NCBI GenBank assembly: GCA_949130485.1
Contig: OX422190.1
Span: 7,656,167 to 7,720,166, forward strand
DNA length: 64,000 nucleotides
Direction of reading: 5' to 3'
Source of the DNA: Agelas oroides
Lineage: Eukaryota > Porifera > Demospongiae > Agelasida > Agelasidae
In this document: positions 25,501 through 40,500 of the stretch, piece by piece
Position numbering within the stretch: position 1 is the stretch's first letter
How the letters are laid out: every line of letters begins with the position of its first letter
Notes under the pieces: generated by a model
Database searches by the model: none
Seen by the model: only the letters and a program-made list of their open reading frames with translations
Told to the model about the DNA's origin: nothing
Made by a program: the position numbers and the translations under genes

Positions 25501-28500
25501 ATCTATCGTGGAGAGCAAGGCATGCCTTCACCTGTTTCACACTTGCTGACCCGCATGCATTATTAGCTCATAGCACTGCACCACTGCAGCGTGCATAATA
25601 AATGTAGCAGTGGTTTTATATGCAGGCGTAGTAAATGCATGACATCACGTGAGCAGAAAAATTTGTTCTGGAGTCACTATGAAGGGTGAGCCTGGTGTAG
25701 CTGGTGAAAGGAGGCTTGTGGGTACATATTCCTGGGTTAAGTGCACTAAGACACTAATGGACATCCATTCAGTTGGATGTACATTGTTTCCTCTGGCCTG
25801 CGTGTTACATTGCAATACATCACATTGCATTGGTCCTTAAATTCACATCTTGTGCTGTAACTATAATTAAGTCAATACAAAGGCCAGAAGTGAATGACAT
25901 CAAATCTAAGTGGATATCCACCACGGTGTACTTACCCCAGGCATGAACTTCGATTTACCAACAAGCTTCCATTTGCCAGAGGTGTACATAATATCATTCC
26001 CAGGGTCCTCCCCCACCCCCCCCCCCCTCTCCAACATTATGTAACAAAACCTCGGATAGCCTCGGAATGAGACTTGGTTTGCATAAATCACATTTGTCTC
26101 ATTCCCAGGCTTCCCTGGCCTCCAGCATTCTTGGGAGGCCCCTGGGAACAAGGCTAGGTGCTAGTATTCTAACCCCTTACAACAACTCTATAAGGGATTC
26201 CCTCCTTTCATGCCCTCACATGACATGTATTGAGTGTTCTGTGGTACTTGGAACTAATGACACCTTTATGCATTAGTGTAAAGCAGGTGAAGGTATGCTG
26301 TGCTGTTCATGATGGATGAACTAATTCTGGCTTCTCCTTTGAGGATAAAACTTGTTTTGATAAAGCCTAATGATACAGTTTTTAGCTAAGTAACAATAAA
26401 TACTTTAACCCTTTAACTACTAATGATGACTATAGTTGTCATCGAAATTCGGCCGCATGTTATCAGTTGGCGCATTCAGTTTTGAAGATAGGTTCTGCGC
26501 TAGCAGAAAGGGTGGGACGAGGGGAGGTGGGTGGGTGTCAACCGGAGGGTGACAGTGCATGGCGATTGTTGCAGCTGGATGTTGAAAAGCCCTGGTCAAT
26601 GCCAGGTTGGCCATTGTTCTGCTTTCTTGCACAAACAGGCCTAGAAAACACTCCTTTCACCTTGTAGGGGCTCCATTTCTGACATTTCAGGCAGCTTTCA
26701 GTCCGGAGGAACACTCTCTGGTCAGAGGGCCCTGACTATTGAACGCTCGGTAATGAGTGGGTGTGGTCAAGGTCATGAACTTGTAAAAGACATGTGAAAG
26801 AAGCTGTGGCTCAAGTTTCCAGGGCTAACTCACAGCAGAAGTGGAAATACAGGTGGAAAAAGGTGTGACTAGTCTAAACAAGACCTCCAGAAAATAAAAT
26901 TCAGTAGTTAAAGGGTTTTAATCAAGGAAAATCTGCATTAAATTATAGGTTCTGTGAGAATCTTGGGGTTTGGTTTAGACTAATCAGAGACAAATAAATG
27001 TAGCCATTATGTTTGCACTACATTGTACCTGCATAGGTAGACCCTTATTACATCACTGCTTAACCTGTACAAGACCTCAAGTGAAAATAGAGGGTGGGCC
27101 CTTGTTAAGTGGTGGGGATTTGTTACTATTCCATAGCATACTGTGCATGTGGCAACTTACATTTTTAAATCCACAACTACATCAGATGCCACACAAAGTG
27201 TGGTGGCTAGTCAGTTGTTGATAAAAGAACATAGGCTTACCACTACAATAAGTTGCACATTTCTACTGCTACAGCCGTACATGACAATTCCTTACCAGTC
27301 TCATGAACTGTTTGGAAATTCTTGAAAGGATACTGTGGAACCACCATACTTTCCCTCCAAACTGTCTCCCAATCCCCATAGTGTCCCCACTACTACCATT
27401 ACACATGCATACTAGAAAATGTAGAACATTGTGGGGGCGAGCCTGAGCAAGCTGCTACTATGGCTACATGCACATGAATAGACTAAGCTTCATCTGAATC
27501 GCTAGCGTTTATGAGTGTCGTTATGCACGATCCTTACCTGAGGCGATCTCAACCTGGCGTGTATAATTTTGTACGGTCTGTGAGCAGTCTGCCGTTGATG
27601 GTCGGTCCGTAGCTGCTGCGACAAACAAGAAGTTAGGTGCTGTGCGTGCTTAAACTTGAGCCGTCTCGACTATGGTTGCCAACGCTGCACTCTGGCAGTA
27701 GCCCAGCATTACCCTTCACCTGTTGAGGCTACCTACTAAGTGCATGAGGACGTTTCAATTTTCGGGAAATATTTAAATGTGCATTTAAAATTTACGGTAT
27801 ATGGCCGCAAGCAAGCACGTACGTACGTAAACACACTTCCGCAATGCAGTCCCGCTAGTGTGGGGCTCGCTCAGGCTCGTCCCAATAATAAATATTGCAT
27901 GGTTATGTAGAGCCTAAAAGTTACTTACTTCAACACTTTAAAGTTCTTTATAACTCTCAAATCAGCCAGTGCGGTGGCTCCTCTATCGCCAATTCTAGTC
28001 CACTGGTATCTATTCCAATCAAGGCTATAAATAAGGAATATATAAGAAAGAAAATGAAACACAGGTAGTTAAAATGTATACTCTTGTTAGTACAGTAATT
28101 CATTCTATATAAACATTCAGCATCCAGCTCTGTATACACATGTAGCAATTAGGGAAATGTAGACCATTGTGGGGGAAAGCAGAGTGAGCAATGCAGATCA
28201 GCAAAGCTTCACCAGTGCATTACCAGATCACAGCATGCATCTGACCATGTATGTCTCTACTGTTTGTGAGTAACTCATGTACAAGCTTAGAAACAGCTTA
28301 GAGGAAGTGTCATGAATGAATGCAGAATAGCTTGAAATCAAGGGGTCCCACAAGATGGAGCCACTTGTTTTGCATAGGCAGCTACTCTAGAGTACATTGT
28401 ACACACAGAGTCAGACCTCCTGTTGCCTGTGAACACGCAATAGTAGAGGCAAACTACAGAAGAATCCTTCGATCTGTCACTCCACTCAAGTGCTACCTCA

Positions 28501-31500
28501 CATAAAGTAGATCCTAACACTCCAGCTATCTCTCCTAAATGTCTCTTGTACTTGTACCCACTTACACCGAAACACTTGAGCTCTAGTGGCTGCACACCAT
28601 CAAGTCAATGGTAGCAGTACAAATTGCAGCATGTTTTGAGGCAATGTGGAGAGGGAGCGTTTAGTCGAATGTTCAATTTGTCTCAAGCATATGCAAGGTT
28701 GAAAATCACAATGACTGCAGCGGCTATCCAGAAGAATGGCAGCTTTGCTGAATGTGTACTATGAGAAATCAGCGGCACTTGTGCTGATATTAAGCTGAGA
28801 GGCATCACAGCAACTTGCACCATCAGTGATGACAAGAGACAACCCTGCGTGAGCTCATACCATGACCAATGAAAACCTATAGGCAGTGGCCAGTAAATGA
28901 GACTAGTGCTTTCATGCGTACATGTTTACAAAAACATTCGACGACAGAGCTAAACCAAAGCATGCCCAGAAGAATAGGGAATTTATATGAGTGAAAATTA
29001 GATCTACCTATGTAAGAACCTGGGGGTACATATAATGAGTGGGGAAGGCGTTTGCTCGAAGGGGATCTATTATTGGGAGCTTACACAATAATATATTTGT
29101 CGTATGTCATTTCATATATTGGTTGTAGTACAACATAATCTGGTAAAGTGAGACAGCCTGAACTTGCAGCACCTTTACATCAGTCAGGTTACAACTCACT
29201 TCAGTTCTTCCAGTGACTTGTTTTGTTGCAATGCCTTGGCCAGATTTATGGCTGCAATGGCATTCAGATCATTGTCCTTGAGGCTGCAGAGAGTATAATC
29301 TGACATGAGTTAGTTCCATAAAACAGTTTCTGTTACTATAGCAATGACAACTCTGCATCACCAAAAGACCAATGATATTGGCTATAACTCAAACTTTGTA
29401 CATCATAGAAAGATTCTGAGTGACGTAGCTAACCAATTGGGCTTCAAATGTTGTTTATGGCTAAGGAATTGCTGTTGTCATGGTAGCAGATCATGGGTTT
29501 ACCAATGCATAATTGCATTTAAAAAACTCCACGTTTCTGTGCTGACAACATTCAAATTCTTAGAAAGAAAAAGTCCAATTATTCAGACATTTCTGCATTG
29601 CTGTTACCATAGCAACATAATATGGGTTCATCTCTAATAACGGCATTTCCTAGATCAGTTGCCACAGATAATATTTGTTTCACTGTTCAATAAAGTCCAT
29701 CTGTACTCAACGATGCTCACTTAACAAGTTGCAGTGTATCTCTTCTTTAGTAATTAACATTCCAACACAGCACAAATGGAGGGTAGGCACTTAGTGGTTT
29801 AATTGCCACACTGAGTCTCTCAGGTCTCAATACTGCCCCTTCTTTGGCAGTTAAATTACCTTAAGCAGCAGGGCAGAACTCCAATCCGAGATAAAACCAG
29901 GTGTTAAAGTAAACTCCTGGTATTGAGCTGAGTGACTGTGTGTATCGTGTAACACTTGCTAAACAAGTAGTTTATACTCCCCTTGAAGGATGGAAGATAC
30001 CCATAACTGGCTAGGTACCTATGTACCAACTGTTAGGCCTACTGTTATAAAATTATGATACTGTTGGTTAGATACTTTACTTTCCTACAGTTAGATACAT
30101 TTACAAAGAGGCTGGCAGTAGTATGTACAGCCTAGAAAACAGCGATGACTACAAGCTATAGAACAAAAGCAGTCCCTAGCAGTAGTTTAAGGAATGTTGT
30201 TAGGAATCAGCTGCAGATGTGCTCATCTATATTGTTTGTTTACATTATATTTCCTCATATGGTAGCTGCAAGAAGGAGTTTATTTTGATCAGCGCTTATG
30301 TATATGTAGCTCCTATTTGTAGGTGGCAACTGTTCATGGGTAGTGTCTAATACCTGAAATACAAGTAACTGTTGGCTGTGATGCAAAGAATGAGCTCAAC
30401 AGCTTTCACAAAACTAAGATTTCAGCCTTTTTCTGATGTCTATTTAGTAGTTACTTCAATGTTTTCAAGCTCTTGTTCACTCTCAGAGCATCAGCCAGTG
30501 CAGAGGCTCCCTGATATTGAATTCCATTTGATTCAAGTCTGTGGAAGAAAGTACTCCAGGGTTAGTGCATGTAGTGGAACTATTACTTTTAAACATTTGG
30601 CACCTATTAATTTTCTGCACCCCTTCGTCGAAGTAAATAAAATTACTTCCAATTTCAGAAATTTGTTTCTAGTTTTGTGAAATTCATCATAGTGAGGCAA
30701 ACACCACTTCTCAAATCAAGCACATCAGTTGGCACATAGGAAGTCCCAAAGTGACATTTTTAGAAAGCTAAACTTGTGAATCATACACACTTTCTTACGG
30801 ATCTGCTGGACCTATTCCTACAGCCCTGACAGAATTTACAACTCACTTTAATTCCTTCAGTGACTTGTTATGTTGCAGCGCTCTTGCCAAAGCTATAGCT
30901 CCAGTGTCAGTCAGATCATTGTCTCTGAGGCTGCATTGGGGTATAATCAGAGGCACTGTGTTACAACCTATGTTGATTTCAGAGCAACAGGTCATTAGTT
31001 TACTGTTAGGTTCTAATAGTAGACATCAAGAAACTCATTACTATCTTTGTGGATTCAGGGCTCTCCAAGGGCACACAAATTAAAGCAAGTTGATTCCCAA
31101 GCCATTTTAGAGGTTACCCAGGTATATTAAGGAATGGGAACTCTGACCAAGACCTTACAAAATACTAAATTGCTCACAGATGCCTAAGGCACAGAGGTAA
31201 TGTATGTAAGTTGGTGAGAATGTTTTATGCACCACACTTGGTATCCTTAATGCCATGCCCACACCAATGAAATGTTGCGTAAACAACAACATGTGTGAAA
31301 TTTTTGGTGGCAAAATGCAGATGACTTCCAACTCACTGAACGATGTACAGCCCACACACTAAGAAAAAGGAACCAATGTACTTTGAAATGACGAAGGTAG
31401 AAGTTACTACTGTCTTTACAATTGCTCTCAGAACTATTTTAAGATGAGTTGTGCTCTAAATGCACCTTTTCAATATAATAACATAAATCACAGCATAACA

Positions 31501-34500
31501 TTTGATCCAAGCTACTGCTATTATTCCACCTGGGCCAATAGTTGATTCTACGCCTACCATCACATTTTAAAGTGGAGATACTTTTAAGCAATAAGTACAA
31601 TTCATAAACTTTGCAATAAGTCTTTTTCCGATGCTTTAAGCATGTGTACTCATACTCAAACTGCAAATTAGCATCAGAATAGGAATTGGATGTCGCACTG
31701 CAAATACAATTGGCCAGTTTTCCTGTGAAATGGAGTCTGGGCAACTTAGCACTTCCAGTAGGTGGACATGCCTTAATGTACCTGACAAGCTTTGCAACTA
31801 CAAGATGGCTGCAATACCTTAAGAAAGCAAACTTACTTTCAACCCCACCAGACTCTTGGCTTAGAAAAAGGCACAGTAGAGGTAAACAAGTGCATGGCAA
31901 GACCAATAGAGTAATTAACTTTTCTTGAGCTGTATAATTTAATGTAATAAATCTTTGCTCTAACTTGTCAGATGATTGATCATTGTGGGGCGAGCTTGAG
32001 TAAGCAGCACACTGCCCTTTTCATGGCACACAAAAAGATTTGTCACCATCTACTATAAGCCAAACTGTGTACGTAGCTAGCTAATCTAAGTCCTCACCAG
32101 AGATAGTTATATAGGTATCACGTATGGAAATTGCAGTTATTTCTCTAGCCATGGCAGACACTGTGGCTATATAAGCACAGACTAAGCTTCACGCTCAAAT
32201 CATGAGCTGAGTCTTGGCCTTTATGAGTGCCGTTCATGCATAGCGCTTACTTAAAGCACCTCAACCACCGTCAATAATTCACACCATTGTGAGCAGCCTA
32301 CCATTGAACCATAGCTGTACAAACCACAAGTAAGTTGCCATGCGTACTTCAACTTCAGTTGTCTTCGCTTCAGGTCGCCTATAACTCTGGATGTAGCCTT
32401 CACCTACTGAGTACACAAGGATGTTCAAGCGTCATAAAATATTTAAATTCGTTAATTTAAAATTTATGGTATATGGCTGCAAGCAAACCAACAGACAGAC
32501 ATACACACGTATCTTTGCAATGCAGTCCCGCTACAGTAGTGTGGGCCTCGTTCATGCAGGCTCGCCTGAATTAAACTACTTCTTGTCATGTGTATCGCAA
32601 GTAGCAATTCATCTGTATAAGGGTTACTTTAACTAATTTTCTGTGTCTCATCTCAGGACCTCCTATGTGGGTACCTACATGCCTTTATAGGTTTTGTTGA
32701 AGTAAATAATCAAGGAAGGCTGTTGGTAAGTTCTTAAAATGTGTTAATATGTACTCACCCCTACCCCCAGCTGAGTGCCGGCAAACTATAGCAGCAACCA
32801 CCACAGTTTCCCCCCTACTGTCTCCGCCACTACTATCCAATATTATATGCATACAACAACTACTGAATGATTATGTGGAGCCTAAAAGTTACTCACTTCA
32901 ACGTTTTGAAGTTCTTTATCACTCTCAGATCAGCCAGTGCAGTGGCACCTTCATCCCCAATTCCAGTCCAGTGGTAATCAATGGAATCAAGACTAAACAA
33001 AAATGCAAAACCAAACACATTATATTTGAATGGAGCTATACTAGGTTCTAGTACAATATTCTGGTAAAATAGGCAAACTGAACATAATTATAGTACTGAC
33101 AGACCTCTTCAGATCATCAATCAATTTAGAACTTACTTCAGTTCTTCCAGTGACTTGCTGTATTGCAGTGCTCTTGCCAGAGCCATTACTCCAGTGGCAG
33201 TCAGACCATTGCCTCTGAGGCTACAGTTGGGTATAATCAGCATGAAGCACTTCAGATTAAACAAATTCTATGTGTGTGGTACTATGGCAATGACAACTTG
33301 AACCCACTTCCATGGGTGGCAACAGCATTTCATGTGACCATAACTGAAGATTGGGTGTATCACAAGCAATTTTATAGGATTTACTATCACGGTACATACA
33401 TGCCTTCGTATAATAAAATATTCAGGGCAGGACAAGTGAAACAGGTGGGTAGTTGAGGGGAGAAACCTGGGCAAGGTAGGCACATGAAGCACCTCCCGAT
33501 ACAGGGGTTACTCCCAGAAAAGTTTTTAGATTTGCATGCTCTAAAACTGAGATTGAAGATGTTCGAGCCATTCTGAATCCAAGTATTCACATCAGTGAAG
33601 TTGAGTAACCCACTAGTGCTTGAGCAATCGGTATTTCATTACAATGGTACAGATCGTGCAGGGAATTCAAATTATAAATCAGAGATGAATGTTGACGGAA
33701 TACGTTGGAAGTGGTCGCGTGGTTGGAAGCAGCTGTTAGGTTGTTAGGATTTACTCTATGATAAGTATTTGATTTACTGATTTGGTATTTATGACCAATA
33801 ACATACATCGGTCATCTTTCACCCACTGCATACTTTGGGAGTACAACTGGTGCACCCCCTGCTCCGCTGCCTCTGTCCAAGGAAGGCAGTTTGGAAATTC
33901 TTGTATGAAAAATGTACTCCTACAAATGAGTACCTGCAAACTCGGGGGCAGTAACCACCATACTCTCTGCACACTGTTTTCCAACCCCCAACTACCTACC
34001 AACACATATGCAGACAATAACTATTGCATGGTCACGTGGAACCTAAAGGTCACTTACTTCAACTTAGTAAAATTTGTTATAACTCTGAGGTCAGACAGTG
34101 CAGTGGCTCCGTCATCCCCAATTCCAATCCACTGGTAACCAATGCAATCCAGACTACATAACAAAAAGACAAACACATAAATATAGTATATACTGTTACA
34201 GTACTCTATTCTCTGCATCTAACCTTCACGTAATTGAATGTAACTATAATTCGTCTTAGTACAACATACCACAGCAAAATGAGGCGACTTGAAACTACAG
34301 TATTGACATTTCGTTTGAGACCATCAATCGCTTTATAACTCACTTGAGCTCTTGCAGTGACTTGTTACGTTGTAGTGCTCTGGCCAGAGCTAAAACTCCA
34401 TTGCCAGTCAGATCATTATTTTTGAGGCTGCAGTGGGGTACAATCAGATATGAACACAGTTGAGTTAGATCCTCAGTAAACAAATTCCATGTTTCTGTTG

Positions 34501-37500
34501 TTATGGCAATGACAATTCCATACCACTGGAGGAGGTAAATTGTGCAATCATAATCTCAGTACGGTGGCTAGCCAATTTGGTTCAAGGCATTGTTTTACTA
34601 AGACATTGTTGTTGCCATAGAAATAGATCATTGATACATTTGCACTACTGAAATGAAGAAATTTCCACATTGGCATTCCTACTGTGCTGATAACAATCTA
34701 ATTTCCAAATTAAGATGGTCATATGTTAGGAGATTACTTTTGCTGCTAATACAACATAATGTGGTGGTAGTCTAGTCTACTTCCTTAATCAGATGCCACA
34801 GATACCACAGATACTATTCAAGGTAGCATCTATTCAAGGGTGGTGTCTATTCCTTTCAAAAGGTCATAGATACCAAGTAGATGGCAAGCTACCTACGTAT
34901 ATGCCAACTATGCAGCTAGGCCTAGTGCTAGATGCTGTTGGGTAATTCTCGGCAGCTAGAAACAATGCAAAAAAGCTGGCAGTATAGTGTGCACATCCTT
35001 GCAGTCCCACTGTCAGTGGTGTCAACCAGTTGTAGAACACAAACAGCATTAGTGGCAGCTTGGTGACTATTACTGGCAACTATTTGCACACATGTTCATG
35101 TGTTTGTTCATATCCTATAGCCTCATATGCTAGCTACAACTACTGTCAAGAAGGGGGAGTTTATTTCACTCAGCATTTACAATTTGTGGCTACCATTCGA
35201 GGGTGACGGTATCAAATACCAGAAATGAGTTGGCTGTAATATAAGCTATAAGCTCAACAGCTCTTATTAAACTAAAATTCCAGCCTTTCACTTTCGATAT
35301 TTACTTCAATGGAAAGAATCTTCTCTGTTATCAGCTTGAACTTCGAAAACTTTTTGCCAATGTTTTGACTGAATGCTTCAGTTGTCATCAGGGTGAAAGT
35401 GATGAAGTGTGAACATACACTACTCTTGATAGTCATGCAATACTAAGGATACATTTCATTGGAGTTCAAAGGTCAGATGGGAAGTCTGGGGTTGCTTGGC
35501 TGCAGTGATGTGGAGGAAGGAAAGGAAGAGCAATTCTTAACGTCATTCGACCTCGAATGACATATCCTTTGTAGTGCGTGGTTATAAATAGTAGTGTATT
35601 TCACACTTGTTCACTTTCACCCTGATGACAACTGGAACATTCATGTCGAAACGTTGAAAAAAACTTCCGATTTGAAGTTGATAACAGAGAATTTCTTTCC
35701 ATTATGCAGGAGTCAACTGAGAAGCCACTGAAAGTTTACTTCAATGTTTTCACGCTGTTGTTCACTCTCAGAGCATCAGCCAGTGCGGAGGCTCCTTCAC
35801 ACTGAATTCCATTTGATTCAAGACTGCGGAAGAGAATACCCCAGAATTAGTGCTAGTAGTGAATATCACTAAGAGTCACATTTGGACAAGCAAATAATTA
35901 TGCATGAGAGAAACAATTTACCTATATATGACAGCTAATGGTTTCCATACTACGTATTGTTTAATTCTCATGTTTTCTGATGTACTTTAACCCTTTAATA
36001 CCGAAAACAAAATTCTCATTCAACCAGCTTCCAAGTATATGGTGATACACTGTGCTAAGCGCTTTCCGTGGTCAACTAAAACTTGGGGGACTTCCCCCAC
36101 AGTTATCAGCAATCCCGAACGTGCAGTTATCTAAACAGGAAAGGGTGGGAATGAATGAAGCGGGACCAATTACGGACCAAGCCGCACGCGAGGACGCCAT
36201 TCGAACAGCTGTACAAAAGCACTCATTCTCTCAAAGGATACAAAAGTTTGTTGATTTTACTTGGCTGACGGAGAGAGGGGACCAACAGGGACTCGTAACT
36301 GAAGCGCTATTTCATGTAAGCTTAGAACGAAGGTAGCAAAAACCTTTTAAGTCATACTGTTCGAATGGCCAGCAATGGCAGACTCGTTGCTGCCCAAAGA
36401 GCTACCTGCCGTGCTGCTTAGCAACATAGCCCACCATAGTTATAGGATGTGGGGACACTTACCTACCACCTCCAACAACTGAAAGGAGTGAGGGACTGTG
36501 TGTGGGTTTTCATTTCAACCTAACAATAGCTGTTCCTGGATTAACAGTGGTAAATATAGAGGGAAACACTGGTCAGACACTATACTTCTCCACAGTAAGC
36601 TAAAATCAAAAGATGCTTCGACTGGAAACTAGATGTAGTACTTGTGGGTTGTATGTGTCCATTTTCAAGCAGTAGCGGTGTTGAGGAAGGACAGAGAATG
36701 GCACTAGGTCTATCTATAAGTGCAAATCAATCTGCTAGTCCAGCCCTGATGGTTTCGTAGCATTGCATGATGCTACACCCCAGTTGCACAATCTCGATAT
36801 GTGAGTGGTTCAAGTAAAATTCAAACCTTATGTCACATGACTCAAGTTCTAATAAAATTGAGGTTTACAGCAATGGAAAGACTCACAGGTTATTAAAGTT
36901 GGTTTTCTTCGTCTACAAATGTGCAGGTATATTACTAACTAGTATATATATTACCCAGTGGGTGTTAGCCACACTCACCTTAATTGGCACGTGATTCTAT
37001 GAATATCATTAATATTTGAATTTTACTTGAACCACTCACATATGCAATAGTTTCAAGTCATAGTCTTCAAAACTAAACTATATGGCTCAACAGCTCTCAC
37101 TGAAAATCTCAACATTTCACTTATAACTATTCAGTACTTACATAAATGTTTTCAAGCTCTTGTTCACTCTTAGAGCATCAGCCAGTGCAGAGGCTCCCTC
37201 ACATTGAATTCCATTCCGTTCAAGACTGTGGAAGTGAGTACTCCAGGATTAGGATTAGTGCAAGTAGAGAGAAAGGACTAATAAAACATTAACGGATTTG
37301 TGTCATCACTAAAGGTCAATAAAGTAAATGGGACTATGTATGCATGGAAGAAAATAATTATTATATACCAGGCCCGTAGGCAGGGGGAGTTCGAGGGGGT
37401 TCACTCGAACCCCTCTTTTGGCCTCCAAATAATTTTATACACCGCTTAGCTATACGTGCCCTACCGTTTGAAAGTGGTCCATCTACTAGTCTCGCTGCCA

Positions 37501-40500
37501 TTGAGAATCACCGCTGTCCAAACATGTTTGGTTGAAGCTATGCACCCTGCTGAGACGTGCGCGTAAGCGGTTTACGCTCCTATGATGAAAGGATGTACGT
37601 AAATACTTGCGCAAATAAATCACTATTTAAGGCACTTGAGAGTTCACCAGTCATCCTTATAGTGGGTCACCGCCAACAATGAAGTGGCAACTGAACAACC
37701 TAGAGTCATACCACCTTTCTGAAAATGTATGGAAAGACATGGTATATTCCGTAGTACCTTTTCTCTTGGAAATTCATTGTCACCTAGCACATATGGACAG
37801 CTAAAAATTGGATGCAATACTCTGCGAGCCATGTAGCTACTACCTGGGGAACATGCCTCCCGACCTCCCAAGTCTTGCATGCTTATGCATACATACATGC
37901 ACACATCTATGTAACCCCCCTTCTGAAAATCCTGGCTACGGGCCTGCATACAACTGCGAATAGTTTTCATGTTTATTGTTTTAAATCTTCACACTTTCCA
38001 ATACCAAAATGCTTAGTTTCCAACTCACTTCAGTTCTTCTAGTGAACTGTTTAGTGGCAGTGCTCTGGCCAGAGCTATGGCTCCAGTGGCCATCAGATCA
38101 TTTCCCCTGAGGCTGCAGTGGGATGAAGACATGAATGCACTTGAACTAGATCCAAATTCCAAGTTTCTGTTGCTATGGCTAAAAACATTTCACCACAAGA
38201 TGTGCCAATGATATTGACATGTTGAAGTCAATTGGAAATGATACATTTTTATAGAGCAACAACAGATATTGGTTTTTGCTATCCAGTTATACTAGCCTTA
38301 ATACATTAAGATATCTACTAGATTGATTATATAACACTCTACAACAGCGCAGACCTGCGAAGCCAAACTCTTATGACCTTGCAAGACTATGCAAATCTCA
38401 AGCTACAAACTCAAAGATCTTGGCAGCAGCACAATAAGCTCGTTAATGAACTTTGCTTTAGATACCTTGAGTGGTCGGCAAGTTGCTTTTACTCTTCAGC
38501 ATGCTTTGCACAGCATGATATGACTCAGTAGCTAGTTGTCTCGCATCAGGAAGCTGTTGGAACACAACTTATAGGGCAATCTTTGCACGTCCCTTTCATC
38601 CTCCAAAATGACCATTAGTGTTTCTAAAAAAATCCCATTCATGGCAAGTTGTGTGGCAACACCGACTCAAGTTTTGTACATGCACAAAACTTGTATCTGC
38701 TAGGCACAGAAAGCAAATCCAGACACTATCATCAGAGATGGATATCCGGATAACAAGGATATTAGTTTCAGACTTAATTGTATGTGTTTAAAACTCTAAC
38801 TTTGTATATACATCAACTTCCTTTAAAAAGCATCAGAGCATTGTGGCAAGTTAATCGGCATTGTTATTGCCATAGCATCAGAACACGCGTTTACCACAAC
38901 ATTTGAATTATTGGAATAAATAAACTCAGAACGGTTAAGGTGGCTTTAAATGTACTATTCGTGATACAGAGGTATGCAGTGGAAGTTTTACTACAATTTA
39001 CAGAAGTTCATTGGCTGCTGTGTTTAGGCTTCATAGGTTTGCTATCAATATTCTGGCCACTAGTCTGATTGTGTAGCTTTGTTCTCACTGCTTGTGAAGT
39101 AGGTGTGTCTGACTTATAGAACAGATACCATTGAGATCAAGATCTGGACATTTCTGGGAACAGGAAGCAAGAGTAAGGCTCAAGTCACTGTGAGCGATGA
39201 TGACCTATCACCTTTGGCAGTGATTCCAGAACACTCATTGGTCTTAAGTCAAAGATCTGATGGCATAAAGTGTGATCTCCAGGTGGTGTGTTTGCTGTTG
39301 TGCCTTGATAATCTGGATGGTGTATGAGTCAATAACCTACTGCATGACTCTGCCATAATTTTACTCTGTTTAGTTTCGACATCAAACCTCAAGTTTCATG
39401 CAACACAGTACCTGACAGTTCATCATCGATCAGAACTGTGGATGCAGTGGCTTACAGCTCAGGGATGGCTTAACTTCTGGAATTGCTGTTTTCTTGCTTT
39501 AATTAGTTGCCATGACAACAAATTGTTTGGTTTCAGGATCGAGAAGCCTTATTGCTATCCTTGCTACAAACCAAGTTGCCAGGTTGTGTCTAATTGCTGG
39601 ACTGGATTACTGGATGATCTTTGAATGTAAATTGTGTGTACCACTAGTCTCGTGCCCAGCCAGCTGGGCACGAGACTAGTGTACCACACGACCTGAATTT
39701 GGTCACATGTTTGACGCTTAGCGGCTAGATTGCCTTACTTTTTACATGGTTGCAAGACTATGGGTAATAGCCTGGTAAGCACTAACACCAGCATTTTCTG
39801 TGGCACAGTAGATTCTTTAGCGAAGTGGCCTTTGCAGTACTTTTTGGTGCTCTTTTAAATACTTGCTACGTATAGCCAGAGGGTGCTGTGAGGTCACTGC
39901 ATGTACACCATGAACTCATTATACACATCCATCCTAGCCTCGTTCCCAGGCTCTCCCCGCTAAGAAAGGGGAAAGCCTGGTACATTTTATCACGTGCGTG
40001 ACGTCAAGGGTAGACACGACTTAATTACACGTGGGTGGACTAAGCTGGGCACCCACGCACATTCAAGCACAAGCGATTTCAAGACTACTACAGTCTTCTT
40101 TTCAGGTAAATATGACTTTAGTATGTTACCTTCGTCTTTGCACTAGCGATATATAGTTGTTCACGTAGAACTACTCGATTTCTTGAGTCAGTGACGACAA
40201 CCGGAACAACAACGACGCTAGCTTACAACACACAACAAATCACAAAATTTCTTGCCACTTAGCCCATCTGGTGCCGTGTCTGACACTCTGAGAATCTACT
40301 ACATGGGTCTACCTTGTAATTTATGGCTGCTGTAGGCAGCGGTTTTTGTGCCATCGTAGCTACATGTGTACTTGCCTCGATCACGAGCTCCGAACGACAT
40401 GGGCGGGATTCCGTCAATTTCCGTGCATGCCCATGCGCAATTAAGTTGTGTCTACCTCGCGTCTACCCTTGACGTCACGCACATGATAAAATGTACCATG

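Noticed and set aside
31439-31906. 155-codon minus-strand frame as a gene
   Set aside because: Lies wholly in dispersed repeat R6, has no recognisable domain, and the second copy does not keep the frame.
36052-36336. 94-codon plus-strand frame
   Set aside because: Within an element-like stretch starting TTTAACCCTTTAA; no known domain and no splice or start support.
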